Assembly: GCA_016935665.1 (NCBI GenBank)
Contig: JAFGQN010000174.1
Location: 1-64,000, forward strand
Source of the DNA: Deltaproteobacteria bacterium
GTDB lineage: Bacteria > Myxococcota_A > Polyangia > JAAYKL01
DNA length: 64,000 nt
Direction of reading: 5' to 3'
The notes under the pieces were generated by a model. The model was not told the DNA's origin and searched no databases. It saw only the letters and a program-made list of their open reading frames with translations. Shown in pieces: positions 1 to 8,656 of this stretch. Numbering within the stretch: the first letter of the stretch is position 1; each line of letters opens with the position of its first letter. Both the position numbers and the translations under genes were made by a program.

Positions 1-40
1 TCTGCCGCCGCAACCAGTTTTCGGCCGGGGATAAACCCCG
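1..40 (+). repeat. Dispersed intergenic element, copy A
   Basis: TCTGCCGCC is followed after exactly 18 bases by GGGATAAACCC, a short hairpin with an ATAAA loop whose stem extends to CGGGG/CCCCG. The same architecture with the same 18-base spacing occurs at 35123-35165 and 55739-55781. The element may begin before the window. It lies just upstream of the J-domain gene. Function unknown; a REP-like or structured-RNA element is inferred. Confidence 0.5.
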
Positions 41-139
41 GGCCCTACATTATTTTGCTGCAGCGACGACTTTGCGATTGCCCTAGCGCCTTATGCCGAA
101 AAATTGCTTCCAATTATTCATCTCGCTAGTATTCGGACT

Positions 140-1153
140 ATGAGCAGGTCATACCTCATAGAGAGACGAGATCCCTGTGCGCCAGTATTGAAGCTGGGCA
201 GCATGCTGACGCAGGTTAGGCATCATGATGTCAATGGCGCCATTTCACTGGAAGCGGGCAGGGAGTCCCATCAGATCATTATCGCCAAAGGGAGCATTTG
301 CGAAGTGCGGGGCCCCGGTGGCATGGTGAAAGACGAACGGGCCACGGATGTGTTTGCCCTCAATCGACCACTGGTGACATTTGCGCCCCATGTGTTGGCG
401 CTATCGTCCCGCAGGATTCTGGACCCTGTGCATTTGCTCATCAGCGGCATGACGCGCAGTCAGGACCTGTTTGATCCGGTGTTGTTTAAAGATCGGGTGC
501 CTGTAACAGCTCTGAATATCGAATATGGTCAGTTGCTGGCGCTGCGCAAGCTGCCGTTTCTGGAGGAAGAAAAGGCGTTTTTCAGCCGGCTGCTGCATCC
601 CACGCCCGTTCCCATGATTTTGTGGAAGCGAGGTCTCTGCCCGTCCCATGCGGCGGCGCTGCTGACCACGTTGAATCTGCTGGGGGTATGGGCCACGGAC
701 TGGCGGCCGGGACACCTGCCCAGAATCCATCCCGCACAAAGGATTCTTAAACAGCTCGCCACGATCATCGATGATTATCAATTGCTCGGATTACCAAAGG
801 ATGCGTCCCCTGCCGATGTGGACAAAGCGTTTCGCCGGATTTCCTTCGAATTGCATCCCGACCGCAATCAGGGCCAGTCTCTTGAAATTCGCAGCGTTTG
901 CGACACCGCCTTTGGCGCCGTATCCGCGGCGTATCAACGGTTAAAACAACAACGCACGAGTCGACGCAAACGCCCGGTGGTGCATCGGGCCGCAGATACC
1001 CGTTTATGGCAGGATGCGCTCACGGCGGCGGAAACGGCGCTCATACAGGGCCAGGTGCAACTGGCGCGAAAACACGCTATCCGGGGTCTGTTGCTCAACC
1101 CGCCGGATTTTGCCAAAGCGCGATTCCAAACGCTTCTGCAACAGGCAGCATGA
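140..1153 (+). CDS. J-domain (DnaJ-like) protein with N-terminal regulatory-type domain
   Basis: This protein of about 337 residues carries a J domain at roughly residues 210-270, with the diagnostic HPD motif near residue 240 (LHPDRN). J domains stimulate the ATPase of Hsp70/DnaK. The N-terminal 200 residues resemble the DUF4388/PATAN-like domains of deltaproteobacterial regulators, but this is a weak resemblance. The C-terminal 60 residues (LWQDALTAAETALIQG and after) look like a helical TPR-type repeat. There is no Gly/Phe region or zinc finger, so it is a type-III J protein rather than DnaJ itself. ATG 140 is chosen; an in-frame TTG at 104 is possible and neither has a good ribosome site. 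The aldo/keto reductase gene follows 30 bases downstream. Client and pathway unknown. Confidence 0.75.
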   Translation: MSRSYLIERRDPCAPVLKLGSMLTQVRHHDVNGAISLEAGRESHQIIIAKGSICEVRGPGGMVKDERATDVFALNRPLVTFAPHVLALSSRRILDPVHLLISGMTRSQDLFDPVLFKDRVPVTALNIEYGQLLALRKLPFLEEEKAFFSRLLHPTPVPMILWKRGLCPSHAAALLTTLNLLGVWATDWRPGHLPRIHPAQRILKQLATIIDDYQLLGLPKDASPADVDKAFRRISFELHPDRNQGQSLEIRSVCDTAFGAVSAAYQRLKQQRTSRRKRPVVHRAADTRLWQDALTAAETALIQGQVQLARKHAIRGLLLNPPDFAKARFQTLLQQAA

Positions 1154-1183
1154 AGAAAAAATATCAGTAAGGAGAGTGTTTCG

Positions 1184-2329
1184 TTGCAGTATCGGAAATT
1201 TGGAAAAGACGGATGGAATGTTTCAGCACTGGGATTTGGCGCCATGCGGTTGCCAAACCTGAGAGATAATACGGTTGACACAAAAGCGGCTGTAGATGTG
1301 CTGCGTTACGGAATTGACCAAGGTATCAATTATATTGATACGGCGTATATCTATCACAACGGCGAGAGCGAATCCATTGTGGGCAGAGCGCTGAAAGACG
1401 GATATGGAAAAAAGGTGCGGGTGGCCGATAAATCGCCCTCGTTTATGGTGAATACCTCAAAGGATTTTGTGCGCATCCTGGATGAACAACTGGTGCGCCT
1501 GGGTCTCGAACATATCGACTACTACATGTTTCACGGTATTGGTCAGCGGTACTTTGATGACGTTATATTAAAGGAAGGACTCCTTTTGGAAATGGAAAAA
1601 GCCAGAGAGGCCGGCAAAATAGGTCATATCGGCTTTTCATTTCACGACAACACAACGGCGTTTAAACATATCATTGATGGATATGACGGCTTTGAGTTCT
1701 GCATGGTGCAGTATAACTACATGGATGTGAATCGACAGGCGGGCCAGGAGGGCTTCGACTACGCTGCTCAAAAAGGCGTTCCCATTATCGTAATGGAGCC
1801 GCTGCTGGGAGGACGTCTGGCCAATCCCCCCAAAGACGTGACAGCCATGATGGACGCGTTCCCAACACAGCGCTCCCCCGCCGCATGGTCTCTGTCCTGG
1901 ATATGGAATCATCCCGCTGTGGCCACAGTGCTCAGCGGCATGGCATCAAACGCGCAGGTGGAGGAAAACTGCCGCATTGCAAACGATGCAACACCCGGTC
2001 ATCTGACAGCTGAGGAGGAACAGTTCATTTCTTCAGTTCACTCCGTCTTTTCCAAACGCGCAGTCATTCCCTGCACCCGGTGTAACTATTGCAAACCCTG
2101 CCCTGAAGGCATTGACATCGGCTGGCTGCTGGAACTGTACAATGATGCCGAGATGTTCGATAACCTGACTGCCCCTCGATTTGCCTACAACAATTTTGTG
2201 CCACAGAATCACCGCGCCGACGCCTGTACCGCCTGCGGCGCCTGCGAAGACATTTGCCCACAGAAAATCGCTGTTTCCAAATGGATGCCAAAGGTGCACA
2301 GTGTTCTGGGACCTCAAACGCAGACGTGA
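1184..2329 (+). CDS. Aldo/keto reductase with C-terminal 2[4Fe-4S] ferredoxin domain
   Basis: This 381-residue cytosolic NAD(P)-type oxidoreductase has an aldo/keto reductase barrel with the expected Asp/Tyr (DTAYIYHNGE), Lys (ADKSP) and His (MFHGIG) catalytic positions. The last 90 residues carry two Cys clusters, CTRCNYCKPCP near residue 297 and CTACGACEDICP near residue 348, which bind iron-sulfur clusters in this subfamily. The start is a TTG at 1184 with AAGGAG about nine bases upstream, which is better than any nearby ATG. Such proteins are common in anaerobes and facultative bacteria; the physiological substrate is not known. It may share a transcript with the J-domain gene 30 bases upstream. 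Confidence 0.9.
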   Translation: MQYRKFGKDGWNVSALGFGAMRLPNLRDNTVDTKAAVDVLRYGIDQGINYIDTAYIYHNGESESIVGRALKDGYGKKVRVADKSPSFMVNTSKDFVRILDEQLVRLGLEHIDYYMFHGIGQRYFDDVILKEGLLLEMEKAREAGKIGHIGFSFHDNTTAFKHIIDGYDGFEFCMVQYNYMDVNRQAGQEGFDYAAQKGVPIIVMEPLLGGRLANPPKDVTAMMDAFPTQRSPAAWSLSWIWNHPAVATVLSGMASNAQVEENCRIANDATPGHLTAEEEQFISSVHSVFSKRAVIPCTRCNYCKPCPEGIDIGWLLELYNDAEMFDNLTAPRFAYNNFVPQNHRADACTACGACEDICPQKIAVSKWMPKVHSVLGPQTQT

Positions 2330-2569
2330 TATGGGTAAAGTTCGCGCTGTCTGATCAACGTGAACAACGATTATTCACTGTTGGTGTGCTGCCGGGCAAA
2401 GAGAATTTCCAGCAACCCATCGCGAATCAGACATGCACCCCGCCGTCATCTGGTCTACAGGAAAATGGTTATGTCGTTTTTTCAGGCAGGGCAGCGTCGC
2501 ACTATTTGTATTTTTGTTTTTTTTTGATGACTCATGTTACAACAAACCAAAGGAGCCTGGAGAATCATC

Positions 2570-3634
2570 ATGAACGAACATTTACAGGAATTGGCGGGTC
2601 GCACCATTGTCGCCGGATTCGATGGATTGGAACTGACGCCGTATCTGAAAAAAGAAATCGAGGCCGGTGAGTTGGGGGGTGTGATTCTGTTTTCACGCAA
2701 TATCACGTCTGTCGCCCAGGTGGCGGCGTTGTGCAGTGAGATAAAGGCACGAGCGCCCGAGGGAAAACGGCCCCTCATATGCATTGATCAGGAAGGCGGT
2801 CGGGTGGCGCGTATTAAAGAACCGCTTACCGTTTTACCCCCTGCCTTGACGCTTGCAGAAAAGCTGGACGCCAAACAGATGCTCCAAATAGGCAAGCTGG
2901 TGGGCCGGGAGTTGCGCGCGCTGGGCATCAGCTTGAATTTCGCGCCGGTATTTGACGTGAATACCAATCCCAACTCCCCCATTATTGGCGATCGGGCATT
3001 TGGCAATACCCCCAGGGACGTCATTTCATACGGACTGTCGTTTGCCAGGGGGCTTCGGGAAGGAGGCGTCTTCCCGTGTGCCAAGCATTTCCCAGGTCAC
3101 GGCGATGCCACGCTGGACAGCCATCTGGAACTGCCCACTGTTTTGCACGATGAACAGCGGCTGATGGAAATTGAAATTGAACCGTTTATCGCGTGGGCGC
3201 GTACCCGACTGGGCCCCATCATGACCGCTCATGTGCTGTACCCCGCGCTGGATCCCGAGTTCCCCGCCACCATGAGCAAAAAGATTTTAGGCACGCTGCT
3301 GCACAACCGACTGCATTTCGATGGCGCGGTGATTACGGACGACCTGGAGATGGGCGCCATTACCAGAGGCATGGGCACGCAAAAAGCCGCAGTGGCCACC
3401 ATTCGCGCCGGTGCATCGGGCATTCTGGTGTGCCACACCGAGGCGTTGCAACAGGACGTTAAAGCCGCTTTGATTCAGGAAGCCCGCATTAATCCCGATT
3501 TTGAAACCAAACTGCAAAAGGCAGTGGTCCGCATCGCCCCCCTCGCCTACCCCGTTGGACCGGATATTCCCTTCGAATGGATAAACAGCGACGCCCACCT
3601 CCAGTTGCGGGCAAGTGTTCCACTGAACGGGTGA
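2570..3634 (+). CDS. nagZ: Beta-N-acetylhexosaminidase, glycoside hydrolase family 3 (NagZ)
   Basis: NagZ removes N-acetylglucosamine from anhydro-muropeptides during peptidoglycan recycling in the cytoplasm. The 354-residue protein shows the NagZ signature KHFPGHGDATLDSH (from residue 172), which contains the His/Asp loop used as acid/base, and the nucleophile loop VITDDLEMGAI (Asp near residue 257). There is no signal peptide, as expected for a recycling enzyme. ATG 2570 is chosen because it precedes the conserved fold and has GGAG about nine bases upstream. Its 3' end is only seven bases from that of the convergent GH16 gene. Family assignment is secure; whether recycling products act as beta-lactamase inducers here cannot be told. 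Confidence 0.92.
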   Translation: MNEHLQELAGRTIVAGFDGLELTPYLKKEIEAGELGGVILFSRNITSVAQVAALCSEIKARAPEGKRPLICIDQEGGRVARIKEPLTVLPPALTLAEKLDAKQMLQIGKLVGRELRALGISLNFAPVFDVNTNPNSPIIGDRAFGNTPRDVISYGLSFARGLREGGVFPCAKHFPGHGDATLDSHLELPTVLHDEQRLMEIEIEPFIAWARTRLGPIMTAHVLYPALDPEFPATMSKKILGTLLHNRLHFDGAVITDDLEMGAITRGMGTQKAAVATIRAGASGILVCHTEALQQDVKAALIQEARINPDFETKLQKAVVRIAPLAYPVGPDIPFEWINSDAHLQLRASVPLNG

Positions 3635-3641
3635 AGAACGT

Positions 3642-5174
3642 TTATTCTTTCTGGAAGACGCGGACGTAGTCGACGACGTAGTGGGTGGGGAAGTAGGCGC
3701 TGGAGGCGTCGCCGCCGGCGGTGCCGCCGATGGCCAGGTTGACCAGGATATAGTGGGGCTGTCTGAAGGGGGCGAAACCGTCGGGATTGCGCATGTCGTC
3801 AATCCAGGTCTGATTCAGCTCATCGCCATCCAGCAGCAGGCGAATCTGTTCGTCATCCCACTCCATGCGCCAGATATGAAATTTGGCGTCCCAGTCATCC
3901 ACCCCCAAAGCGCTGATGGCTTTGAACGCGCCATCCCATTTGGCCACCCATCGTTCGTTGGTGCCACAGGCCACATTGGCGTGAATCCCGCCGTTGTAGT
4001 ATTCCATGATATCCACCTCACCATTGCTGGGCCACTCCTCTTTTTCCCCCAGGGTCCAAAACGCGGGCCACAGTCCCTCTTCGGCCACCAGCCGCGCCCG
4101 CATTTCAATAATGCCGTATTTAAACGTCTGTTTGGACATGGTGCGCAAACTGGATGACGTGTAGTCCCCCTCCGGCGCGGGCTCACGTCTCCCCTGGATA
4201 ATTAGAAATCCCGATTGGTTCCAGGCGTTGTCTTCCTGATAGTACTGCCACTCTTCGTTGCGCACATACCCCTTTTCAAACCCCCAATTGGCATTGTCGG
4301 GACGGCCGTCTTCATTAAATTCGTCGGACCAGGCCAGTTGGTAACCATCTGGAACCGAAATGGCATCGTCCCGCCCGGGGATACATGTGTTGAACGCCAC
4401 GTCGCGACAGCGAATTCGTGCATCTCCCCAGTCTGCGTGATCATTGCCATTATCGCCATCGTCTCCGGCGACAAGCTGCAATTCAGTCACATCTGAAATG
4501 TCCACCTCCACAGCCACCGGATCGTCGGAACCGCCTATGGCGTCGGTCTGGTGCAGCAGGGCGCCGTCTCCATAAACCGCGAACACCACCTTGCCTTTGG
4601 ATTTCATTTCTTCGTCTATTCCCACCTCGGCAATAAAGCTATCGCATTGTCCGTTGAGAATGTATCGCACGTCTGCTGGGGCATGGACGCCCAGACCCTT
4701 GCTGTACACTGAACCGGCAATAATCAGTGGCCCCCCATCCTTTTCGGCCTGCTCCCCATTGCTCAAATCCTTTTCCACGGGTCCCCATGCGTTGGTGGAT
4801 GCGGCGATTTCGCATAAATCGCTCAGGTACACCTCTTTGGAGAAAGGGCCAGTCCCTGCTGGTGGGCCGGTATCTGTATCCCCATCGCCATCCGAGTCGG
4901 TATCGCCATCTGTATCTGTATCGGTATCGCCATCGGTATCGGCATCACCATCCGTATCGGTATCGCTATCCGCATCGGCATCACCATCCGTATCGGTATC
5001 GCCGTCGACATCGGTGTCGCTATCCGCATCGGCATCGGCATCGGCATCCGTATCGGCATCGCCTATTCCACTGCTGTCGCTGAATTCCGCTGTCGATTCA
5101 TCGGTATTGTCCGATTTTCCACATGCTCCCACCAGCGGTATCAATAGAATCAAAAACAAGCGCCAGATTTTCAT
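3642..5174 (-). CDS. Secreted lipoprotein beta-glucanase: Asp/Thr linker, NPCBM-like domain, GH16 catalytic domain
   Basis: The 510-residue product has a lipoprotein signal ending LVGAC at Cys18. A low-complexity Asp/Thr/Ala/Gly linker covers roughly residues 37-105. An NPCBM-type carbohydrate-binding domain follows (WGPVEKDLSNG, YSKGLGVHAP) to about residue 265, and the C-terminal half is a GH16 jelly roll. The GH16 active-site motif EVDIMEY lies near residue 385 with both glutamates and the central Asp intact, so the enzyme should be catalytic. GH16 members of this kind usually cut beta-1,3- or mixed-linkage glucans such as laminarin. Location is predicted to be the outer membrane or cell surface. 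The linker DNA is an imperfect short tandem repeat. Confidence 0.9.
   Translation of the reverse strand: MKIWRLFLILLIPLVGACGKSDNTDESTAEFSDSSGIGDADTDADADADADSDTDVDGDTDTDGDADADSDTDTDGDADTDGDTDTDTDGDTDSDGDGDTDTGPPAGTGPFSKEVYLSDLCEIAASTNAWGPVEKDLSNGEQAEKDGGPLIIAGSVYSKGLGVHAPADVRYILNGQCDSFIAEVGIDEEMKSKGKVVFAVYGDGALLHQTDAIGGSDDPVAVEVDISDVTELQLVAGDDGDNGNDHADWGDARIRCRDVAFNTCIPGRDDAISVPDGYQLAWSDEFNEDGRPDNANWGFEKGYVRNEEWQYYQEDNAWNQSGFLIIQGRREPAPEGDYTSSSLRTMSKQTFKYGIIEMRARLVAEEGLWPAFWTLGEKEEWPSNGEVDIMEYYNGGIHANVACGTNERWVAKWDGAFKAISALGVDDWDAKFHIWRMEWDDEQIRLLLDGDELNQTWIDDMRNPDGFAPFRQPHYILVNLAIGGTAGGDASSAYFPTHYVVDYVRVFQKE
4864..5070. repeat. Short tandem repeats encoding the Asp/Thr/Gly/Ala linker
   Basis: Imperfect hexamer-based units (variants of CATCCGTATCGGTATCGC on the plus strand) run through this stretch. 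They encode alternating Asp with Thr, Gly, Ala or Ser in the GH16 lipoprotein linker. Unit number could vary by slippage, and in-frame changes would only alter linker length. Confidence 0.75.
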
Positions 5175-5334
5175 GTCAGTGCCTTCCGTCTCCCGGTATT
5201 TTCAACAGTACCGCAATTGCAGCGTTAGGTCTATGGGGACGTAACAATCGATGGGGGTAAACATCGCCCCACTGCTTTTTTGTGCTACCTTTTTCGATAC
5301 AGACATCTGCTTTCACTTAGTGAGGAGCGACAAC

Positions 5335-7491
5335 TTGACCAAACCCATCTGGTATTGCCCGATATGTTTTATTGAGGGAACCGACGAAGGCGTCACTCGG
5401 TGTCCGGAAGACGGAACACCGGTGGAACTGGTGTCCACGCGCGAAGCCAAATGGATTGGAAAGACCATCGATAAAAAATACAAAGTCGTTCGGTTTGTTG
5501 GGGCCGGCGGCATGGCAGACGTTTTCGAAGTGGAAAAGCTCACCACTCAGAAGCACCTGGCGCTGAAGCTGTTAAAATCCTCACTGAACCGCGATTCTCA
5601 ACTCAATAGCCGGTTCCGCCAGGAAGCCATGATGATTTCGCTGATAGCCCATCGAAATATCGTTGCCATGGAAGACTTTGGCGTGCTGGAGGACAACACC
5701 AGCTATATGGTTATGGAATTGTTGCATGGATACACAGTGGGTGACGCCTTGAAGATGGGGCCTATTCCAGCGGAAACAGCGTTTCGAATTATGCTGCAGG
5801 CATGTGAGGGAATGGCGGCTGCACACGAACGGGGTGTATTGCATCGGGATTTGAAACCCGAAAACATTTTTCTTCACAGCACCGGCGGTGATGGTCCTCC
5901 CGTTGTGAAAATTCTGGATTTGGGTATTGGCAAACTGTTTAATAATCGCACTGCGAGGGGATTGACCCTCAGTGGCATGGTGATTGGCACCCCGCAGTAT
6001 ATGTCCCCCGAACAGTGCAAGGGGCATGATGCGGGAGTGCCATCCGACATATACTCCCTTGGCATCGTTCTATATGAGATGCTTTTTGGATGCGCGCCGT
6101 TCGATGACGAGTCGCCGTTGTTAATCCTTCCCCGCCAAATCAGCGAGACACCCTATTGGGACGACGGATTGGCCACCAGGCAGCACATACCCGAGAACGC
6201 CAAACCAGTGATACTCAAGGCGCTGGCCAAGAATCCTGCCGAACGCCACGAAACCATGCTGGATTTGCAAAAAGATATTTCCGGTTTGCTCAGTCTCGTC
6301 CGCCGTGGGCCGCAGTACCGGTTTCCCAGTATTGAAAAAGTGCGGCGGACCGTTCGTCATTTGGAACACAAGAGTACGCCGTCGATGGTGCATTCCAGAA
6401 CCGAGCCGCTGATGCCCGTGCCGGATGCAGCCACAGAAGATACCGGTGAATCCCGGACCATCACGCTCGAGTTTACCAAAGGTGTATACTGGGTGGGCCG
6501 GCGTCATCACACGCAACTGGAGTGCAATCCGTATTTGAGGGTATTTACCGGAAAGGGCAACACAATTGCCATGCTCATCGATCCGGGACCTCCCAGGGAC
6601 CTGGACAGCATTACCAAAAATATCAGTAGCGTTATAGAATCCGTTGAAAATCTGAATTACATTTACATCAACCATCAGGACCCGGATGTGGCTGGCAATG
6701 CGGCGGAGCTTCAGCGCACAAATCCCCAGGTCCAGGTGATCTGCTCCGAGGATACGTGGCGTATGGCGCGTCATTACGGCCTTGATGCCAAACGCTATAT
6801 CTCCCTTGAGAGTATACCGGGACATCGTATTGGCTTCAGTACGGGACATCACATCTGTTTTATTCCCACTCCGTTCTGCCACGCCAGGGGCGCTGCCATG
6901 GTGTACGACCCCGACAGTCGAGTGCTGTTCTCCGGGGATTTGTTTGCAGGCGCCTCCGCCAGGGATGGATATTTTTTTAGCGATGACGACATTGATGGGA
7001 TTCAACTCTATCATCAGGTGTACATGCCCAGTGGCCGGGCGCTGCGGCGCGCACTGCAGAGAATCGCTGAGTTGAATCCGGCGCCCAGGGCCATCGCCCC
7101 TCAACATGGCAATATTATTTCACAAAAAAAGATTCCGGTCGTTATGGACGCGTTGCAGAAACTGCGGGTCGGAATGGATCTTATTGAATACAATGAGCAA
7201 AAACCGGAGATGCTGGCGCTGGCCAACGAAGTGATGCGCACCATTTCCAAAGTGGCCGGGCAAAAGGCGTCACGGGATTTAGCCACACGCCTGAAGCAGG
7301 ACCAGCATCTCAAAAGTCAATTCGAAATTCGGGACCCCGGAGAAATCGTTGCCTTTAAAATTGACAGTATCCGCGCCATTGAATCCCTGTTTCACTCTGC
7401 GGAAACCCTGGTATCCGAATCAAAGATTCCCGAACTGATGCTCACTTTCAATCTCATTCGTAAACGCATGCATCAGATGTACAAATCATAA
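5335..7491 (+). CDS. Hanks-type Ser/Thr protein kinase fused to a di-iron ODP/FprA-like metallo-beta-lactamase domain
   Basis: The 718-residue product begins with a Cys4 zinc-ribbon-like segment (CPIC then CPEDG, residues 7-30). A complete kinase domain follows: Gly loop GAGGMADVF at residue 56, catalytic HRDLKPEN at 170, and DLGIGK in place of DFG. After a short linker comes a metallo-beta-lactamase fold of the ODP (oxygen-binding di-iron) type: NHQDPD near residue 446, FCHARG near 514, SGDLFAG near 533 and PQHG near 589. A helical tail ends the protein. In FprA and ODP proteins these residues bind two irons that react with O2 or NO. I infer an oxygen- or NO-responsive kinase. TTG 5335 is chosen because GAGGAG lies seven bases upstream. 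It is followed by a TPR-PEGA gene and a lipoprotein gene. Confidence 0.85.
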   Translation: MTKPIWYCPICFIEGTDEGVTRCPEDGTPVELVSTREAKWIGKTIDKKYKVVRFVGAGGMADVFEVEKLTTQKHLALKLLKSSLNRDSQLNSRFRQEAMMISLIAHRNIVAMEDFGVLEDNTSYMVMELLHGYTVGDALKMGPIPAETAFRIMLQACEGMAAAHERGVLHRDLKPENIFLHSTGGDGPPVVKILDLGIGKLFNNRTARGLTLSGMVIGTPQYMSPEQCKGHDAGVPSDIYSLGIVLYEMLFGCAPFDDESPLLILPRQISETPYWDDGLATRQHIPENAKPVILKALAKNPAERHETMLDLQKDISGLLSLVRRGPQYRFPSIEKVRRTVRHLEHKSTPSMVHSRTEPLMPVPDAATEDTGESRTITLEFTKGVYWVGRRHHTQLECNPYLRVFTGKGNTIAMLIDPGPPRDLDSITKNISSVIESVENLNYIYINHQDPDVAGNAAELQRTNPQVQVICSEDTWRMARHYGLDAKRYISLESIPGHRIGFSTGHHICFIPTPFCHARGAAMVYDPDSRVLFSGDLFAGASARDGYFFSDDDIDGIQLYHQVYMPSGRALRRALQRIAELNPAPRAIAPQHGNIISQKKIPVVMDALQKLRVGMDLIEYNEQKPEMLALANEVMRTISKVAGQKASRDLATRLKQDQHLKSQFEIRDPGEIVAFKIDSIRAIESLFHSAETLVSESKIPELMLTFNLIRKRMHQMYKS

Positions 7492-7672
7492 ATCCATCGT
7501 GTTGTGCAGGGATGCGCATGCTTCCAAATCCTATTTTGTAGAAAATCGGAATTCATCGTATACTCGGTGACAGCGCGCGGACCGTAATTGGAATTGAATG
7601 ACCGCCGGCACCAGAGTGGGAATCCACCGGTGATGGCCTGGCGTTGTTCGCGGCGTGAAAAGGAATGGCACG

Positions 7673-8656
7673 ATGCATAACGGAAAGTGGATATTCATAT
7701 TGCTTACAGCCCTCTGTTTCCAAACCGCTTTGGCCCGGGCGGATGAGTCTGTGGCAGACCCCTCTAATGACGCCAGAACATTGTTCAATCGCGGAATTGA
7801 GGCATTTGAACAGAGGGATTTTGCGACTGCGGTAACCGCGTTCAGACAGGCGATGGCGCTGCGGCCGGGGTGGCGACTGTATTACAACATCGGTCAGTGC
7901 GAAGCTGCTCTCAAAAATTATGGAAAGGCACTGGACGCGTTTGAAAAGTATCTGGCAAAGGGCGGTGATGAAATTGATGCCGCGCGTCAGAACGATGTTA
8001 TGAACGAGATACAAATCCTCGCCAACAAGGTGGGAAAAATCGACGTGACCGCACCGGAAGGGGCCGATATCATTGTAGATGGCACCGTGGTGGGAACCGC
8101 ACCATTGCCTGGAAATGTGCCGTTGGCGGTGGGGACATCCCACGTTGTGAAAGCGGTGATTGATGGGGTCGAAACAGAGCACACCGTCAAGGTGGGGTTC
8201 GGTGAGGTGTTGACTGTGAATTTTCTGGAGTCTCCGGATAATGCTACAGCAACGCCGCCTTCACAAAACAAATCGGTGTCCAAATCCACTGTCCAGGATA
8301 CGCGAGTGTTGAAAAACAAACGGTTGAAAGTGGCCGGTTTCGTCACCGCGGGCGTTGGCGCTGCATTGCTCATCTCAGGCACTATCACTGGTATTGCCGC
8401 CGTTGGCGCCAGCAGGGATATTGACGCGGACTGCAAAAATCGCGTCTGTGAGCCGGACATGCATGAAACGGTGGACAAAAAGGACGCACTGGCGTTGACC
8501 ACTGATATTCTGATTCCAGCCGGGGTGGTGGCCACGACGCTGGGTGCGGTGTTTTTAGTGATTGCCAAAAAAAGACAAAAGGAACTGGCGAACGTCTCGT
8601 TGATGTCCCCCCGCATTTCAAAAGGGTTTGGCACCGGATTGGAATGGAGTTTTTAA
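7673..8656 (+). CDS. Exported TPR protein with PEGA domain and C-terminal membrane segments
   Basis: This 327-residue protein has a signal peptide cleaved near ARA/DE. Two or three TPR units follow (LFNRGIEAFEQRDF, LYYNIGQCEAALKNYG), then a PEGA domain (GKIDVTAPEGADIIVDG) of the type common in surface proteins of myxobacteria. Two hydrophobic stretches near the C terminus (VAGFVTAGVGAALLISGTI and ILIPAGVVATTLGAVFLVI) are probable membrane segments. ATG 7673 has AAGGA eight bases upstream and is preferred over GTG 7655. The next gene starts directly after its stop codon, so the two are cotranscribed. Its TPR half resembles that of the protein at 30741-31757. Exact role unknown; proximity to the sensor kinase suggests an envelope partner. 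Confidence 0.75.
   Translation: MHNGKWIFILLTALCFQTALARADESVADPSNDARTLFNRGIEAFEQRDFATAVTAFRQAMALRPGWRLYYNIGQCEAALKNYGKALDAFEKYLAKGGDEIDAARQNDVMNEIQILANKVGKIDVTAPEGADIIVDGTVVGTAPLPGNVPLAVGTSHVVKAVIDGVETEHTVKVGFGEVLTVNFLESPDNATATPPSQNKSVSKSTVQDTRVLKNKRLKVAGFVTAGVGAALLISGTITGIAAVGASRDIDADCKNRVCEPDMHETVDKKDALALTTDILIPAGVVATTLGAVFLVIAKKRQKELANVSLMSPRISKGFGTGLEWSF

Noticed and set aside
2330-2569. Coding extension between the reductase and nagZ genes
   Set aside because: A plus-strand frame covers the gap but has no ribosome site, no domain and ends inside nagZ.
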